NCBI GenBank assembly: GCA_003586115.2
Contig: QVOM02000034.1
Span: forward strand, 141,491,639-141,555,638
Length of the DNA stretch: 64,000 bases
Direction: 5' to 3'
Source of the DNA: Salvator merianae
Taxonomy: Eukaryota; Chordata; Lepidosauria; Squamata; Teiidae
In this document: positions 36,301 to 40,470 of the stretch, in pieces
Numbering within the stretch: the stretch's first letter is position 1
Layout of the letters: each line of letters starts with the position of its first letter
The notes under the pieces: model-generated
Seen by the model: only the letters and a program-made list of their open reading frames with translations
The model's database searches: none
What the model was told of the DNA's origin: nothing
Made by a program: the position numbers and the translations under genes

Positions 36301-37389
36301 CCACGTGCTACTAGCTGCGCAGCACAAACTCGTGCTTCACAGCTATACTGGGAGCAGCTGGACTGCTCCTAAAACACAGCATTTGCACCCACTTCTAGGT
36401 GAGAATGCACAGCTGAGTGACATGACATAGCTGCACCTGCATGTTTGTGTGACATAGCTGGTTGCCATGGCAGCAGCCAGAAGTTTCCTGGCTGCTGTCA
36501 TGGCACAGAACAGCAGCAGGATGCCAGCATTCACACCATGAATGCTGGTATCCTGCTGGTGTTCTATTTGAACACCTTGCAGTGTGGACAGTCGCAGCAC
36601 TGTGAGGTCTATCCCACCACGGAATGTTTGCTGGTGAACATTCCACAGGGGAAAGTGTGAAAAGGCCCATGTAGTCCTAAAGCATAACACTTACACGGTG
36701 GAAATAGTCAACTCAGTCAAAACCAGCAGTTACAGAACATAATGCAAAATCAGACGCATAAGTCCTCCACAAAAACCAGACCCAGAATGGACATTGAATG
36801 TAACATCTATGGATATGTTGTAGCATTTTACATTGTACTTCAAGTGTAATTAGTGTTATGATTTGATTGGGGATGACTAGCTTGCAAGCTGACATTTACT
36901 GCTGTTTTCCAAAAACACTTTTTTGAGGGACATCGGAAATAAAAGCGGAATGTGCTTTTTGTGGATGTTTTGTGGCATGTTGGGATTGTCACTCCATTTC
37001 CTCTCTTTTTCCCACAAAAGACCAAGGGTCGTATGCCTAAGCCTCCCCTAGGACAACCAGGTGTTAAGCTCTATATAGCGGGGCTGAGTCTCTTAAGCGT
37101 GCCTCACCTCCCGTTTGTATGCGCTGGGTCCTGACTGGACGACGGCAAGAAGTATTCCTCAAAAGATGATGCGGAAACTACAGGACCCTGAATGAGGCCG
37201 GCGGCGGCACGTCCAGGTCCAGGTCCAGATCCTGCGGCTGCGCCAGAAGCTCTCACTATGCATGGAAAGAAGAAAATGGGAGGTGAAGGAAAGTTAAGTC
37301 GACAGATGGCGGGAAAACTGCGGCTCAGCACCAGGGGAAGACCACCACTCACCTCCTCGGCCTAGGATCCACAGCAAGCGCCACAACAT
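251..37389 (-). CDS. DELE1: DELE1 gene, 5' eight coding exons (3' end outside window)
   Basis: Spliced coding sequence on the minus strand: exons 37353-37389, 37108-37255, 17779-17863, 17534-17666, 15903-16001, 14645-14703, 3454-3544 and 251-393. Every intron has GT/AG ends and the codon phases fit without a single correction, giving 265 codons with no stop. The product starts MLWRLLWILGRG (like mammalian DELE1), has the conserved block SALAVLALELAKQI in exon 4, a weakly conserved acidic/serine-rich linker (exons 5-6), and enters the first Sel1-like (TPR-type) repeats in exons 7-8 (SVSVASNILG-type helix, then GLENMKDE and YSKAQFNVGLCYEHGRGT). Known for the family: DELE1 is imported into mitochondria, is cleaved by OMA1 on stress, and binds the kinase HRI to switch on the integrated stress response. 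The remaining Sel1 repeats must lie left of position 1. Introns 2 (19.2 kb) and 6 (11.1 kb) are filled with transposons. Identification is by recognition of the protein, not by a search. Confidence 0.93.
1230..1460 (-). mobile_element. L2 LINE fragment (ORF2 C-terminal part)
   Basis: The minus-strand translation contains KLQFVQNVAARLLSGLP, the signature near the C-terminus of L2-clade ORF2, followed by broken L2-like sequence. Short, decayed remnant in DELE1 intron 7. Confidence 0.75.
1790..2435 (+). mobile_element. Possible solo LTR
   Basis: A block opening near TGAGCATGATTGGG, with a TATA-like GGCTATAAAAAGG (2133-2145), an AATAAAA signal near 2318 and a CACA end before ATTTACGGTGACAG (about 2430-2443), which could be a decayed primer-binding site. 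This order (U3, TATA, poly-A signal, terminal CA) is LTR-like. No retroviral coding sequence or clear target duplication is visible, so the call is tentative. Confidence 0.4.
3454..3544 (-). CDS. DELE1: DELE1 coding exon 7
   Basis: 91 nt; acceptor CTTCTGTACAG, donor GTAACT, phase 0 to 1. It encodes SNLDEESVSKAASQMQHVFQ and then TSISVASNILG, aligning with the mammalian LSLEEAV...QLFQLSVSIAFNFLG segment that leads into the first Sel1-like repeat. It follows the 11.1-kb intron 6. Confidence 0.93.
4274..4319. repeat. Hairpin with 20-bp arms
   Basis: 4274-4293 is nearly the reverse complement of 4300-4319 (GTGGGATTGCCACA against TGTGGCAATTCCAC). A similar stem (GTTGGGATTGCC...AGTCCCAAC) occurs near 40410-40445, suggesting a small dispersed palindromic repeat. 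Confidence 0.5.
5415..6009 (+). mobile_element. Non-autonomous Helitron, 595 bp
   Basis: Begins TCTATATAAATAAAAATG after A5414 and ends CTAA before T6010, so it sits between A and T with no target duplication, as Helitrons do. Near the 3' end lies a GCCAC...GTGGC stem-loop (5980-5997) within GCCACAGCAACGCGTGGC, about 10 nt before the CTRR end; this is the usual vertebrate Helitron terminus. No Rep/helicase ORF is present. It inserted into the transposase gene of the surrounding Tc1 element. Confidence 0.9.
6511..6745. repeat. 33-bp GC-rich minisatellite inside the hAT element
   Basis: About seven tandem copies of a 33-bp unit beginning GGGCGGGCCGGGGCGAGG; because 33 is divisible by 3 it reads as an 11-residue repeat (AGRAGARREAP) in one frame. 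The last two copies are more diverged. Confidence 0.85.
6765..6906. repeat. 29-bp minisatellite inside the hAT element
   Basis: About five tandem copies of a 29-bp unit of the form GCATGCGCGCTCGCTGGCCC, then a short CCCACAC tail. It directly follows the 33-bp array, so two unrelated arrays expanded within one element. GCATGCGC is an alternating purine-pyrimidine stretch. Confidence 0.85.
7732..9435 (-). CDS. CR1 ORF2 reverse transcriptase region, 567 codons open
   Basis: A long uninterrupted frame with the order of motifs of a non-LTR reverse transcriptase: RRANVVPIFKKG and NYRPVSLIS (about residues 105-130), YLDFSKAFDKVSH (about 195), SGVPQGSVLGPVLFNIFIND (about 245), IKFADDTKL (about 280, catalytic FADD), then LGVLVD and the CR1-type C-terminal domain with LEYCVQFWAPQFKKDI. 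The ATG is internal: the natural ORF2 starts upstream in the endonuclease region, where the frame is broken. It would copy CR1 RNA at its target site. The 567 open codons suggest a fairly recent insertion. Confidence 0.85.
   Translation of the reverse strand: MVKNDFEKAELLNSYFASVFSQKGNDTSVGLHCAVEGIRESRLCMDKEKVREHLANLNEFKSPGPDELHSRVLKELADVIAEPLSVIFENSWRMEEVPEDWRRANVVPIFKKGKKADPGNYRPVSLISIPGKILEQIIKQHIWEHLDGNAVINQSQHGFVTSKSCQTNLISFYDKITGWIDQGKAVDIVYLDFSKAFDKVSHTILIEKMIKYGIDRTTVRWIHNWLSDRTQRVVINGFTSDWKTVSSGVPQGSVLGPVLFNIFINDLDEGVEGTLIKFADDTKLGGIANAREEKEMIQNELDKLEQWAETNRMTFNREKCKVLHLGKKNDNIQYRMGGILLSSSTCEKDLGVLVDHRLNMSQQCDAAAKKANTILGCIKRTIESKSQEVIIPLYSTLVRPDLEYCVQFWAPQFKKDIDKLEQVQRRVTKMVSGLQTMSYEEQLKDLGMFSLQKRRLRGDMIAVFKYLKGCHSAEGLALFSVAQEGRTRNNGMKLQGSRYRLDIRKNFLTVRAISHWNRLPQEVVGSPSLEIQGEAGRISVWDGLVNPALSRGLDLMTLEVPSNSMIL
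9681..9970 (-). mobile_element. tRNA-derived SINE inserted in CR1
   Basis: On the minus strand it begins GGAGGCACGGTGGCGCAGAAGG (A-box-like TGGCGCAGAAGG) followed by a B-box-like GAGTTCAAGGCC about 50 nt on. The body ends with AGCGGCTTTGAGTC and a GAAAAGCGGGGTATAAA block, with a CTT-type microsatellite tail (AAGAAGAAGAAG on the plus strand). It lies inside the CR1 ORF2 region, hence younger than that CR1. Confidence 0.75.
10765..11179 (-). pseudogene. CR1 ORF1 with esterase-like module, broken
   Basis: Two overlapping frames give VGTNDTAGRNFEAICRDF, ELGAQVVF, PVNGRGTRR, WLRQWCYQQGFGFLDHG and DGLHLTKTGKHIFG. The GTND and DGLHLT motifs are those of the SGNH/GDSL-type esterase module found in ORF1 of CR1 elements. 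The frameshift between the two halves (near 10980) shows decay. Confidence 0.8.
11430..11900 (-). pseudogene. Tc1-like transposase fragment, second subfamily
   Basis: The minus-strand frame 11514-11822 contains KPRVTKCNAKHWLGRCKGHH, then NWTLEQWKHTLWNNKS, a good match to the central region of Tc1-family transposases (KRNAKHRL..CKxHxxWTLEQWKxVLWSDES), with the catalytic D of the SDES motif changed to N. No inverted terminal repeats were found. It belongs to a different subfamily from the element at 4473-7419. Confidence 0.8.
11935..12590 (-). mobile_element. L2 LINE fragment, 3' part
   Basis: On the minus strand: the block containing LTYNALNGLGPKYLKECLLPC (frame 11975-12238) preceded by L2-type sequence for QNAAARLL and CNALY regions (about 12300-12420). 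It resembles the plus-strand L2 copy at 39100-39945 closely enough to be the same subfamily. Confidence 0.88.
12600..14250 (-). mobile_element. Possible very old CR1/L3-like LINE remnant
   Basis: No ORF of note. A minus-strand reading around 12690-12830 gives NEFLREMDCPIPLVL and similar stretches reminiscent of L3/CR1-type LINE sequence, and part of 13430-13520 has a familiar CR1 feel. Decay is heavy; a run of 16 G at 13951-13966 lies within. Treat as a suggestion only. Confidence 0.3.
14645..14703 (-). CDS. DELE1: DELE1 coding exon 6
   Basis: 59 nt; acceptor TTTATTGCAG, donor GTACTG, phase 1 to 0. It encodes NFLPSVTNPEPESHSAPSQ, a linker rich in proline, serine and glutamate, like the corresponding part of the mammalian protein. 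It is short, so it rests on phase agreement and splice sites. Confidence 0.8.
15254..15339. repeat. 31-bp tandem repeat, 2.7 copies
   Basis: An AT-rich unit starting ATGGCTTTTATTAAAACTAT repeats at 15254, 15285 and 15316 with almost no change. Lies in DELE1 intron 5. The rest of intron 5 (14704-15902) shows nothing I can name. Confidence 0.85.
15903..16001 (-). CDS. DELE1: DELE1 coding exon 5
   Basis: 99 nt; acceptor CTTGTTTCAG, donor GTAAAG, phase 1 to 1. It encodes an acidic, serine-rich linker (CSSAEDESSFLEEDN) with no clear counterpart in mammals. It is supported by open frame, splice sites and exact phase fit between exons 4 and 6. Confidence 0.85.
16270..17260 (+). mobile_element. L2-like LINE fragment
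   Basis: Plus-strand L2-type sequence: MRMNPDKLRV..., then GTACTCTGATCAGGGCTCCC, CTACAACTAGTGCAAAATGTGGC (LQLVQNVAS type) and a 3' tail with TTTGAGAGTTTCTTAATGAC. Interrupted at 16753-16900 by a short insertion with its own target duplication. Lies in DELE1 intron 4. Confidence 0.75.
16753..16900 (-). mobile_element. Short L1-type 3' end insertion with target duplication
   Basis: Flanked by ACATCACACTTGG (16740-16752) and ACATCATACTTGG (16901-16913), a 13-bp target duplication with one mismatch, within the L2 copy. The insert starts with a run of C and continues AT-rich, ending CCCTCCCC. Its minus strand resembles an L1 3' UTR, so it is probably a severely 5'-truncated L1. Confidence 0.6.
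17264..17438. mobile_element. Degenerate palindromic MITE
   Basis: Arms CACTGGCTGGTATACTAGACC (near 17275) and GGTCTGCTATACCAGCCAGAG (near 17408) are inverted copies, with nested CCAGGAGC/GCTCCT. The outer ends (GGGCGATTCTGCAC) recall the GGGCCTTTCTGCAC family at 18568. Confidence 0.6.
17534..17666 (-). CDS. DELE1: DELE1 coding exon 4
   Basis: 133 nt; acceptor TTTTGTCAG, donor GTAAGG, phase 0 to 1. It opens with SALAVLALELAKQIQWW, the best conserved N-terminal piece of DELE1 (mammalian form: TLAVLALQLARQI). The helix is hydrophobic and may contact membrane; that reading is inference. The rest is basic and then glutamine/histidine-rich. Confidence 0.93.
17779..17863 (-). CDS. DELE1: DELE1 coding exon 3
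   Basis: 85 nt; acceptor TTTTCCTCAAG, donor GTAAGC. Enters in phase 2 and leaves in phase 0. It encodes WNGGYRKHKGCRYGN and then LDAFTW, matching the mammalian block ending DAISW just before the conserved helix. It follows the 19.2-kb intron 2 and is separated from exon 4 by only 112 bp. Confidence 0.9.
18568..18709. mobile_element. 142-bp near-perfect hairpin MITE
   Basis: Begins GGGCCTTTCTGCACTTTC and ends with its reverse complement; the two arms of about 68 bp differ at only a few positions. Flanked by AGA (18565-18567 and 18710-18712), consistent with a 3-bp target duplication. It shares CCAGCTGCTCCTGGTA with larger elements at 36193, 54652 and 61198. Superfamily not certain. Confidence 0.85.
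20460..20640. mobile_element. Possible Tc1/mariner-class remnant (non-coding)
   Basis: Contains TTTGGTGTGATCACCCTCTGCCTTCAAAACAGCATCAATTTTTCT, a block I associate with a widespread vertebrate DNA transposon. No ORF and no clear ends are visible. Confidence 0.4.
20720..21197 (+). mobile_element. BovB/RTE LINE, endonuclease part (segment 1)
   Basis: Degenerate plus-strand frames contain IIVGDQTRKFGLEVS and, near 21150-21190, the LYINVTRIR stretch ahead of the catalytic DY region; BovB endonuclease reads GDFNAKVG...GKFGLG...RNQIDYIL here. It stops at 21197 where an LTR begins, and the next BovB residues resume at 25914. Confidence 0.7.
21198..21531 (-). repeat. 3' LTR of the gypsy-like element
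   Basis: Plus-strand text starts TGTCACAGCCACCATATA and ends about AAGGCATGAAGCA. It aligns along its length with 25610-25913 (shared GTAGCAGCATGTCAGAGTTTAT, GCAAGCACATAT and CTTGTTTACTCCC) and with the separate LTR at 47573. Confidence 0.82.
21796..22041 (-). pseudogene. Gypsy-type pol C-terminal (integrase end) remnant
   Basis: The minus-strand frame gives AKSHSPRSDIHVGDCVYNLK, then SSHLSKKLDFCFIGPFKVVA. The pattern GD.V.L...K...KL...F.GPFKV is the C-terminal chromodomain-proximal region of Ty3/gypsy integrases. It is 265 bp from the 3' LTR, where it belongs. Confidence 0.75.
22040..22440 (+). mobile_element. Possible LTR inside the gypsy-like element
   Basis: Plus-strand TATATAAGC (about 22302), AATAATAAAACTGC (about 22384) and a TCTACTACA end (about 22441) are arranged like the TATA box, poly-A signal and end of a retroviral LTR. 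A 25-bp segment at 22229-22253 is repeated exactly at 22696-22720. The start is not defined and no coding region is associated. Confidence 0.4.
23265..24357 (+). mobile_element. CR1 LINE, 5'-truncated (copy 2)
   Basis: Plus-strand fragments: SGVLQGSILGPMLFNLFIND, KFVDDTKLF (catalytic FADD changed to FVDD), CPAAVKKANSILGVIRKG, EYCV...HLRKDIVELENVQKKTI and KYFFIFSS, ending with GGGCTCCTCTTATGTTCTTA. At least three frameshifts. Same subfamily as the copies at 29641 and 48502. It sits inside the gypsy-like element. Confidence 0.85.
24469..25590 (-). pseudogene. Gag-like region of the gypsy-like element
   Basis: Minus-strand frames at 25136-25590 (DDYALDQSWAKIAQAREENE, with stops) and 24469-24927 (NFWIGARVRQPVWISYDREE, then TQLQITQNLYAG) lie just inside the 5' LTR. 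No zinc knuckle is seen; the label depends on position. Confidence 0.5.
25610..25913 (-). repeat. 5' LTR of the gypsy-like element
   Basis: Plus-strand text starts TGTCACAACCACCATATAC and ends GGATGGCAACACA. Contains TTTATTGATAAAAGAT, the complement of an AATAAA signal for the minus strand. Confidence 0.82.
25914..26290 (+). mobile_element. BovB/RTE LINE, endonuclease end and linker (segment 2)
   Basis: The frame reads RWRSLEQSVNIRPGAHCGSDHEVLF, then KLQLNLMKVGKTMRPYRYNLNN, matching the BovB endonuclease C-terminus (catalytic GSDH). The linker continues to FINEQ near 26288. It joins in order with segments 1 and 3. Confidence 0.82.
26617..27364 (-). pseudogene. DIRS tyrosine recombinase remnant
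   Basis: Two overlapping minus frames give LDVHCALRIYLHQAESFY, LSSSLFILFHPRKKGHKASS, VIAHSAWSMEASVALSAQAL and ICRAATWRVPSTFSRHYKLD. This is the C-terminal catalytic half of a DIRS tyrosine recombinase; the final Y (HYKLD) and the AHS histidine are visible, but the arginine expected after AHS is replaced by W. Confidence 0.82.
27804..28661 (-). pseudogene. DIRS reverse transcriptase end and RNase H, 285 codons
   Basis: Opens with LPSQWILHLGTLIDMKCF (thumb region) and then gives the RNase H core: TVTTDAALRVGGGH (first D), SINWLELKAIFLALQAF (E), HVLIRVDNITAKAHI (D/N) and GGTRSKSLF, all typical of DIRS. The N-terminal catalytic part is in the neighbouring frame. Long but not functional on its own. 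Confidence 0.85.
28711..29100 (-). pseudogene. DIRS reverse transcriptase fragment
   Basis: The frame contains NSFLKWFRFKMETLASIRAC, HWQFRALLFSLVSAPRVFTK and VLSSLLAVLRMEGIGVFSYL, matching DIRS reverse transcriptase (FKMES..., QFRALPFGLSSAPRVFTKVL, GI.V..YLDD). The ORF ends right after YL, where the catalytic DD should be (28700-28720). Sequence further upstream (29100-29739) has no clear homology. Confidence 0.8.
29777..31883. mobile_element. Non-autonomous hAT element with tandem array, 2.1 kb
   Basis: Ends TAGGGATGTGCACGAAA at the left and its complement at the right (TTTCGTGCACATCCCTA), flanked by an 8-bp target duplication GACGGGAG (29769-29776 and 31884-31891). These features match hAT elements of the Ac type. 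Subterminal regions are dense in TTCG/CGAA palindromic motifs (TTCGCTACTC, GCGAAAACG). The centre is a 23-copy 47-bp array. No transposase ORF, so it needed a helper. It lies within ORF1 of CR1 copy 3. Confidence 0.88.
30181..31252. repeat. 47-bp tandem array, 23 copies, no length changes
   Basis: The unit runs CATTTCGCTGCTACTCGGAA, GTAAGAAGGGAGGGCAAGACG, AGGCGT. The word CATTTCGCTG (one copy CATTTTGCTG) recurs every 47 bp from 30197 to 31231 exactly. Variation is nearly confined to two bases before CAT (GT, GA or AA). Each unit carries four CpG and one CGGAAGT. Adjacent units touch with no spacers, so this is a satellite and not a CRISPR array. Confidence 0.97.
32818..33370 (+). mobile_element. 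Tc1/mariner-class element, 5' half only
   Basis: Starts after TA with CACTGTGTGCACAATTATTAGGCAA; a near copy of this end (AAAGTGTGCATAATTATTAGGCAG) recurs about 177 bp inward at 32995 as a direct repeat, the IR/DR arrangement of some Tc1 elements. It is followed by a transposase N-terminus: DLTDSEKTKIVKSLSEGCST, LEIAKILGHDHRTIKRFVAN (helix-turn-helix). The DDE domain and right end are missing; CR1 sequence resumes near 33372. Confidence 0.8.
34298..35417 (+). mobile_element. BovB/RTE LINE, reverse transcriptase part (segment 3)
   Basis: Contains KMGMIKDKNVRVVTEAEE, RWQEYTEELYKTDL, then after an internal deletion HFCFIDYTKDFDCMDHNKLW, MGVPDHLL, LRNLYVGQEATVKT and, past 35150, remnants of VTYDCESLTV and the C-terminal FGHIMRRSDSLEK. 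The catalytic D of the DYxKAFD box is kept; the region carrying YADD is lost. Truncated at about 35417. Confidence 0.88.
35612..35709 (+). mobile_element. Solitary right end of the 4473-type Tc1 element
   Basis: GGGGTAACTCC, AAGTGGTGTTATGAG, CATCAAACCTCAAAAATACAC and AAAAGGTTTCCAC...GGCCACTAGTG followed by TA match the inverted terminal repeat of the element at 4473-7419, here as a right end. The left end and body are absent. Confidence 0.85.
36193..36668. mobile_element. Palindromic MITE of the GGGCCT family, 476 bp
   Basis: Ends GGGCCTGTTCGTACTTG and GTGTGAAAAGGCCC. Inside are inverted pairs such as CCAGCTGCTCCCACGTG/GGGAGCAGCTGGAC and GTTGCCATGGCAGCAGCCAG/GGCTGCTGTCATGGCA. It shares GCTGCTCC and GCCATGGCAGC stretches with the elements at 18568 and 54652. 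Located 440 bp downstream of DELE1 exon 2, within intron 2. Confidence 0.75.
37108..37255 (-). CDS. DELE1: DELE1 coding exon 2
   Basis: 148 nt between a CATGCATAG acceptor and a GTGAGG donor, entering in phase 1 and leaving in phase 2. It encodes a Gly/Ala/Pro/Arg-rich stretch (SGPGPGRAAAG) and then SSFEEYFLPSSSQDP. The glycine/alanine-rich, acid-free first half continues the likely targeting region. It is poorly conserved against mammals, so support comes from phase, splice sites and position rather than similarity. Confidence 0.85.
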
Positions 37390-37423
37390 GTCGTTGATCA
37401 GACGGTCTTGCCCTCAGAACCAT
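37159..37423 (-). other. Upstream ORF overlapping the DELE1 start
   Basis: An ATG at 37421-37423 opens 34 nt before the DELE1 ATG in a different frame. Read through the exon 1-exon 2 splice it stays open for 55 codons and stops at 37159-37161 in exon 2. If the transcript starts upstream of 37423, ribosomes starting here would terminate inside the DELE1 coding region. Its start context is weak (T at -3, G at +4) compared with the main ATG (G at -3). Confidence 0.45.
37353..37389 (-). CDS. DELE1: DELE1 coding exon 1
   Basis: The start codon is at 37387-37389 with G at -3. Twelve codons read MLWRLLWILGRG plus one base, followed by a GTGAGT donor. The family's usual start is of the MWRL...LLGR type, so this ATG is preferred. 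The hydrophobic, arginine-containing, acid-free N-terminus fits a mitochondrial targeting peptide. Intron 1 is only 97 bp. An upstream ATG at 37421-37423 lies in another frame and its ORF runs across this start. Confidence 0.88.
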
Positions 37424-37620
37424 AGAGATGACAGAGAGGATTGTGGAGCGAGCGTCGCCGTGTTTGCCTAGAATCTTCTTTTCCGTCTCAAGTCGCGGCG
37501 GAAATGGTGAGGAATACTTGCGCAGTTATACTAATTGGCCTCCGTTGACGCCATTTGCGTGTAACACTGCGCTCTGTTGGCAAGGTCACCGTGCGAGGAA
37601 GTGATAAGAAGTCGTGTATG
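37390..37620 (-). promoter_or_regulatory. DELE1: Presumed DELE1 5' UTR and promoter
   Basis: Directly upstream of the start codon the sequence is richer in CpG than its surroundings (around 37440-37510 and 37540-37610). On the gene's strand there is a CCAAT box (37534-37538, seen as ATTGG on the plus strand), and a TGACG element (37546-37550) and a TTGCGCA motif (about 37519) lie nearby on the plus strand. No TATA box is seen. This fits a housekeeping promoter, but the transcription start cannot be placed from sequence alone. Confidence 0.5.
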
Positions 37621-37623
37621 GCG

Positions 37624-38280
37624 AATTTTGTAAAAGTTGCAAAGCAACATCCCTCTACGCGCAAACCAGCGGATTATAAGGGTTCAATCAAATTTGCTTG
37701 CTACAACCCATTAGGATTGTACAAAAATAACCAAAATCAAGATCAGACATACAACGTTCAGGCGCAGCCGAACACATTTTCGTGTGCTTAGTTTTGGTCA
37801 GAACTAAACACAGAGCCTAGACACATTGGGTTTTCTCGTACAGTTGCCAATTTGTCTCAAACTGGGAAATTTGTTGCTGTTTCATGCTCCACGGAAAAAC
37901 TCACGTCAAGCGACCTCTTTTGCTGTTTACAGCGTGAGTCGATCGGATTGGTTTTCGCTTAAATAAAGGAAAAGATTGATAAAGAGGGGTAAAAACAGTT
38001 CTTCCGCAAAAGTGCAAGAAATTAGATATTCTAGTCTTAGAGTCAGCCACTGGATAATTTCCTTTTTCAAAAACAACTTCCAGAACTCACAGAAATCGTG
38101 GGTAAAAATGAGTGCAGCATATGGTTCTACTTTTTCTACAGATGGTACAAGCATGTTGTTAGTTAGGGTTAACTCCTGGTGACTGCATATATACATCTGT
38201 AGTGAGAATTCCAATGCCTTCTAGTTAGTGATTTAGTTTGTTGTTAATAAAGTTAATGAAGGAAGAAGAGTCATGGAATT
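37624..38280. other. Non-repetitive flank upstream of DELE1
   Basis: No family recognised. Small plus-strand ORFs (ending at 37791 and 38182) have no recognisable domain. This is one of the few stretches near the promoter without an obvious transposon. Confidence 0.5.
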
Positions 38281-38289
38281 TATGACATT

Positions 38290-38750
38290 GTAGGGGAAAT
38301 GCTGTTTTAACATTTCTTTTAAAATATGAACTCAGGGAATTGTTTGTTAGGATAAGAAAAGGCTCTGGGATGGGAATGGATAGAGGTTAGTTGACACCAA
38401 ACATGGATTATTTAAAGATCTTCTTAAGATACTTTCTGCATTATCATGTTGTGATAATGCAGGAATCTGTAAACAGCTGAACCTATATTGACCAGAGAGA
38501 TTAGAATATCATTTTCTGTAACTAACATGAGAAGATTAACTCTGGTTCAGCCGGGAATGTAACTCCTTTTACTGTAAATCTGTCTCTGCCATGATTGTTA
38601 TCAGCAGAAGCCTGTTCCAAAATTCCTATAAATGTAAACCCTTCTCCCTGAATAAACTGCTCTACAGCCACGAGATTTCTTGTGTCTGTAAGCCCCTTGG
38701 CCGGGGATCATTGTCTTGTTCGTTAGTCTGTCTCTTTGTGTGGGTGATTG
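38290..38750 (+). mobile_element. Possible solo LTR
   Basis: From about TGTAGGGGAAATG to about GGGTGATTGTCA. Contains TATAAATG (38627), AATAAACTG (38651) and then a GTCTGTAAGCCCC...GTTCGTTAGTCTGTCTC tail like an R-U5 region. No internal retroviral sequence follows and no target duplication was found. Confidence 0.5.
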
Positions 38751-39094
38751 TCATTCTGCCAGCCTAAACCTCTAGCTCCTCAAGAACCTGGGAAAACATT
38801 TCCAATCGGGGAAGTGGGTGCAATTTTGCACGCAACACATCCATATAGTTTCCTTGTTAGCTATGGAAATGATTTGGCATTGTCTTCTTCTGAAGAGGTG
38901 CTGAGGATCAAACCTGGAGCCCTCAGCTTTCCAGGCAGTTTCTCCATCAATGAGCGATGTCACTCTCTCCAAATCATATCACACAGACATACTTCCATGA
39001 AGTTAACTTAAGGAAGCTTGGGCAGACAACTGCAAGAGAAGCCATGTCCAAAGTTGAACTTGGATTGCCCTCTTGTCGCACATTCAGTAGCACC

Positions 39095-39945
39095 ATGCAG
39101 CTGCTATAATTGAAGCTGAATTTAGACAAGATGGAGGTACTGTGTGCCAGAGGGTCTCAGGTCCATGAAGTTGGAAGGCATCTGACCCTTGATGGGGTTG
39201 CTTTGCCCTGGAAAGGACAGATGCAGAATCTGGGTGTACTCTTGAACTCTACATTTACACTTGAAATTCAGGTGGAGGCGGTGGCCAAGAATGCATACCC
39301 CCAGCTACGACTGGTTCGCCAAATACGACCCCTTCTGGACAGAGACAATCCGGCTACAGTAATCCATGCTTTGATAACTTCCAGATTGGATTACTGTAAT
39401 GCACTTTACATAGGGCTGCTCTTGAAGACGGTTCGGAAGCTGCAACTGGTGCAGAATGCAGCAGCAAGACTGCTGACTGGAACAGCTAGTCGGATGCATA
39501 TCATGCTGTCTTAAAAGAGCTGCACTGGCCGCCAATTTGCTACCAAGCCCAATTCAAGGTGTTAACCTTAACCTATAAGGCCCTAAATGACTTGGGTCCC
39601 AAATACTTAAAGGAGTGTCTTCTCCTATATCAGCCTGCCCGTGCCTTAAGATCTGCAAATGAGGCCTTCAGTGGTGGCCCCCCAGACTGTGGAACACTCT
39701 TCCCCCTGAGGTGCATCAAGCTTCTTCACTTTACATCTTTAGGAGAGCAATAAAGACGCACCTATTTACCCTTGCCTTTGGCTAAAGGTACAGCTTTCCC
39801 TCCCTTCTTTCAGACTTTATTGCAGACTTTATTGCATGTCTTTTATGGGGTTTTTTTTGTTGCTGTTGTTTTAATTGCTGTAACCCGCCCTGAGACCTTT
39901 GGGTATAGAGTGGGATAAATATGCAAATACATAAATAAATAAATA
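39095..39945 (+). mobile_element. L2 LINE, 3' 0.85 kb
   Basis: The frame at 39110-39514 contains LGVLLNSTFTLEIQVEAVAK, RLVRQIRPLLDRDNPATVIH, SRLDYCNALYIGL and LQLVQNAAARLLTG, the L2 ORF2 C-terminus. It is followed by LTYKALNDLGPKYLKECLL and a 3' end CCCGCCCTGAGACCTTTGGG with a TAAATAAA tail. Confidence 0.92.
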
Positions 39946-40399
39946 ATACTTCAAAGCAGAGTAGGTTGAAGAGCTAACAGAGTTCTTCTCCCAGCACTCC
40001 CCTTGTTGCCATGGCTGTGACTTGAGGGGACTTAGGCCTCCTTCAAGAATCTCTTTTTTAACCTGCTATTTAGTGATATTCCAAAGTAACCTACTTCCAG
40101 AATTATCATTTGTTGTCCAACGGTGCGGGGCAAGTGCAGGCACTTACTAGTCTGGACACCTGCTCCCATGATGGCACAACATTTTGATATTGCAAAATAC
40201 CTGGAAGTGCACAATTGCCACCCCCTGTACATGTGTGGCTGCCATTTTTGGACTAGTTTGGCCCCACACATGCACAATGGCCATTCCCAAGATGGCGGAT
40301 TGTGTGAGCAGGCTTCCAGAGAATGTAAGTGCTCTTGCTTTATAGGAAAACTCAGGTTGGAAGTTGATTTTCTTGCACTTACATTGTTGCATAATTCCA

Positions 40400-40470
40400 C
40401 TCCTATATCCCTGGGCTGTGTTGGGATTGCCAGGGACATATGTGTCAGTCCCAACATAGTGCTGGGATAA
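40400..40470. repeat. Small palindrome related to 4274-4319
   Basis: GTTGGGATTGCCAGGGACAT pairs with ATGTGTCAGTCCCAAC across a short loop. The region 39946-40399 and 40471-41070 shows nothing else I can name. Confidence 0.4.

Larger units (their letters stand above)
17864..37107. other. DELE1 intron 2, 19.2 kb
   Basis: Contains a MITE (18568-18709), a mariner-like remnant (20460-20640), the BovB/gypsy/DIRS/CR1 nest (20.7-35.4 kb), a Tc1 end (35612-35709) and a MITE (36193-36668). I see nothing recognisable in 17864-18567, 18710-20450, 35713-36190 or 36670-37100. Confidence 0.7.

Noticed and set aside
37555..37791. Divergent gene opposite DELE1
   Set aside because: A short plus-strand ORF near the promoter, without a recognised domain, splice evidence or conservation that I can see. 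A non-coding divergent transcript remains possible.
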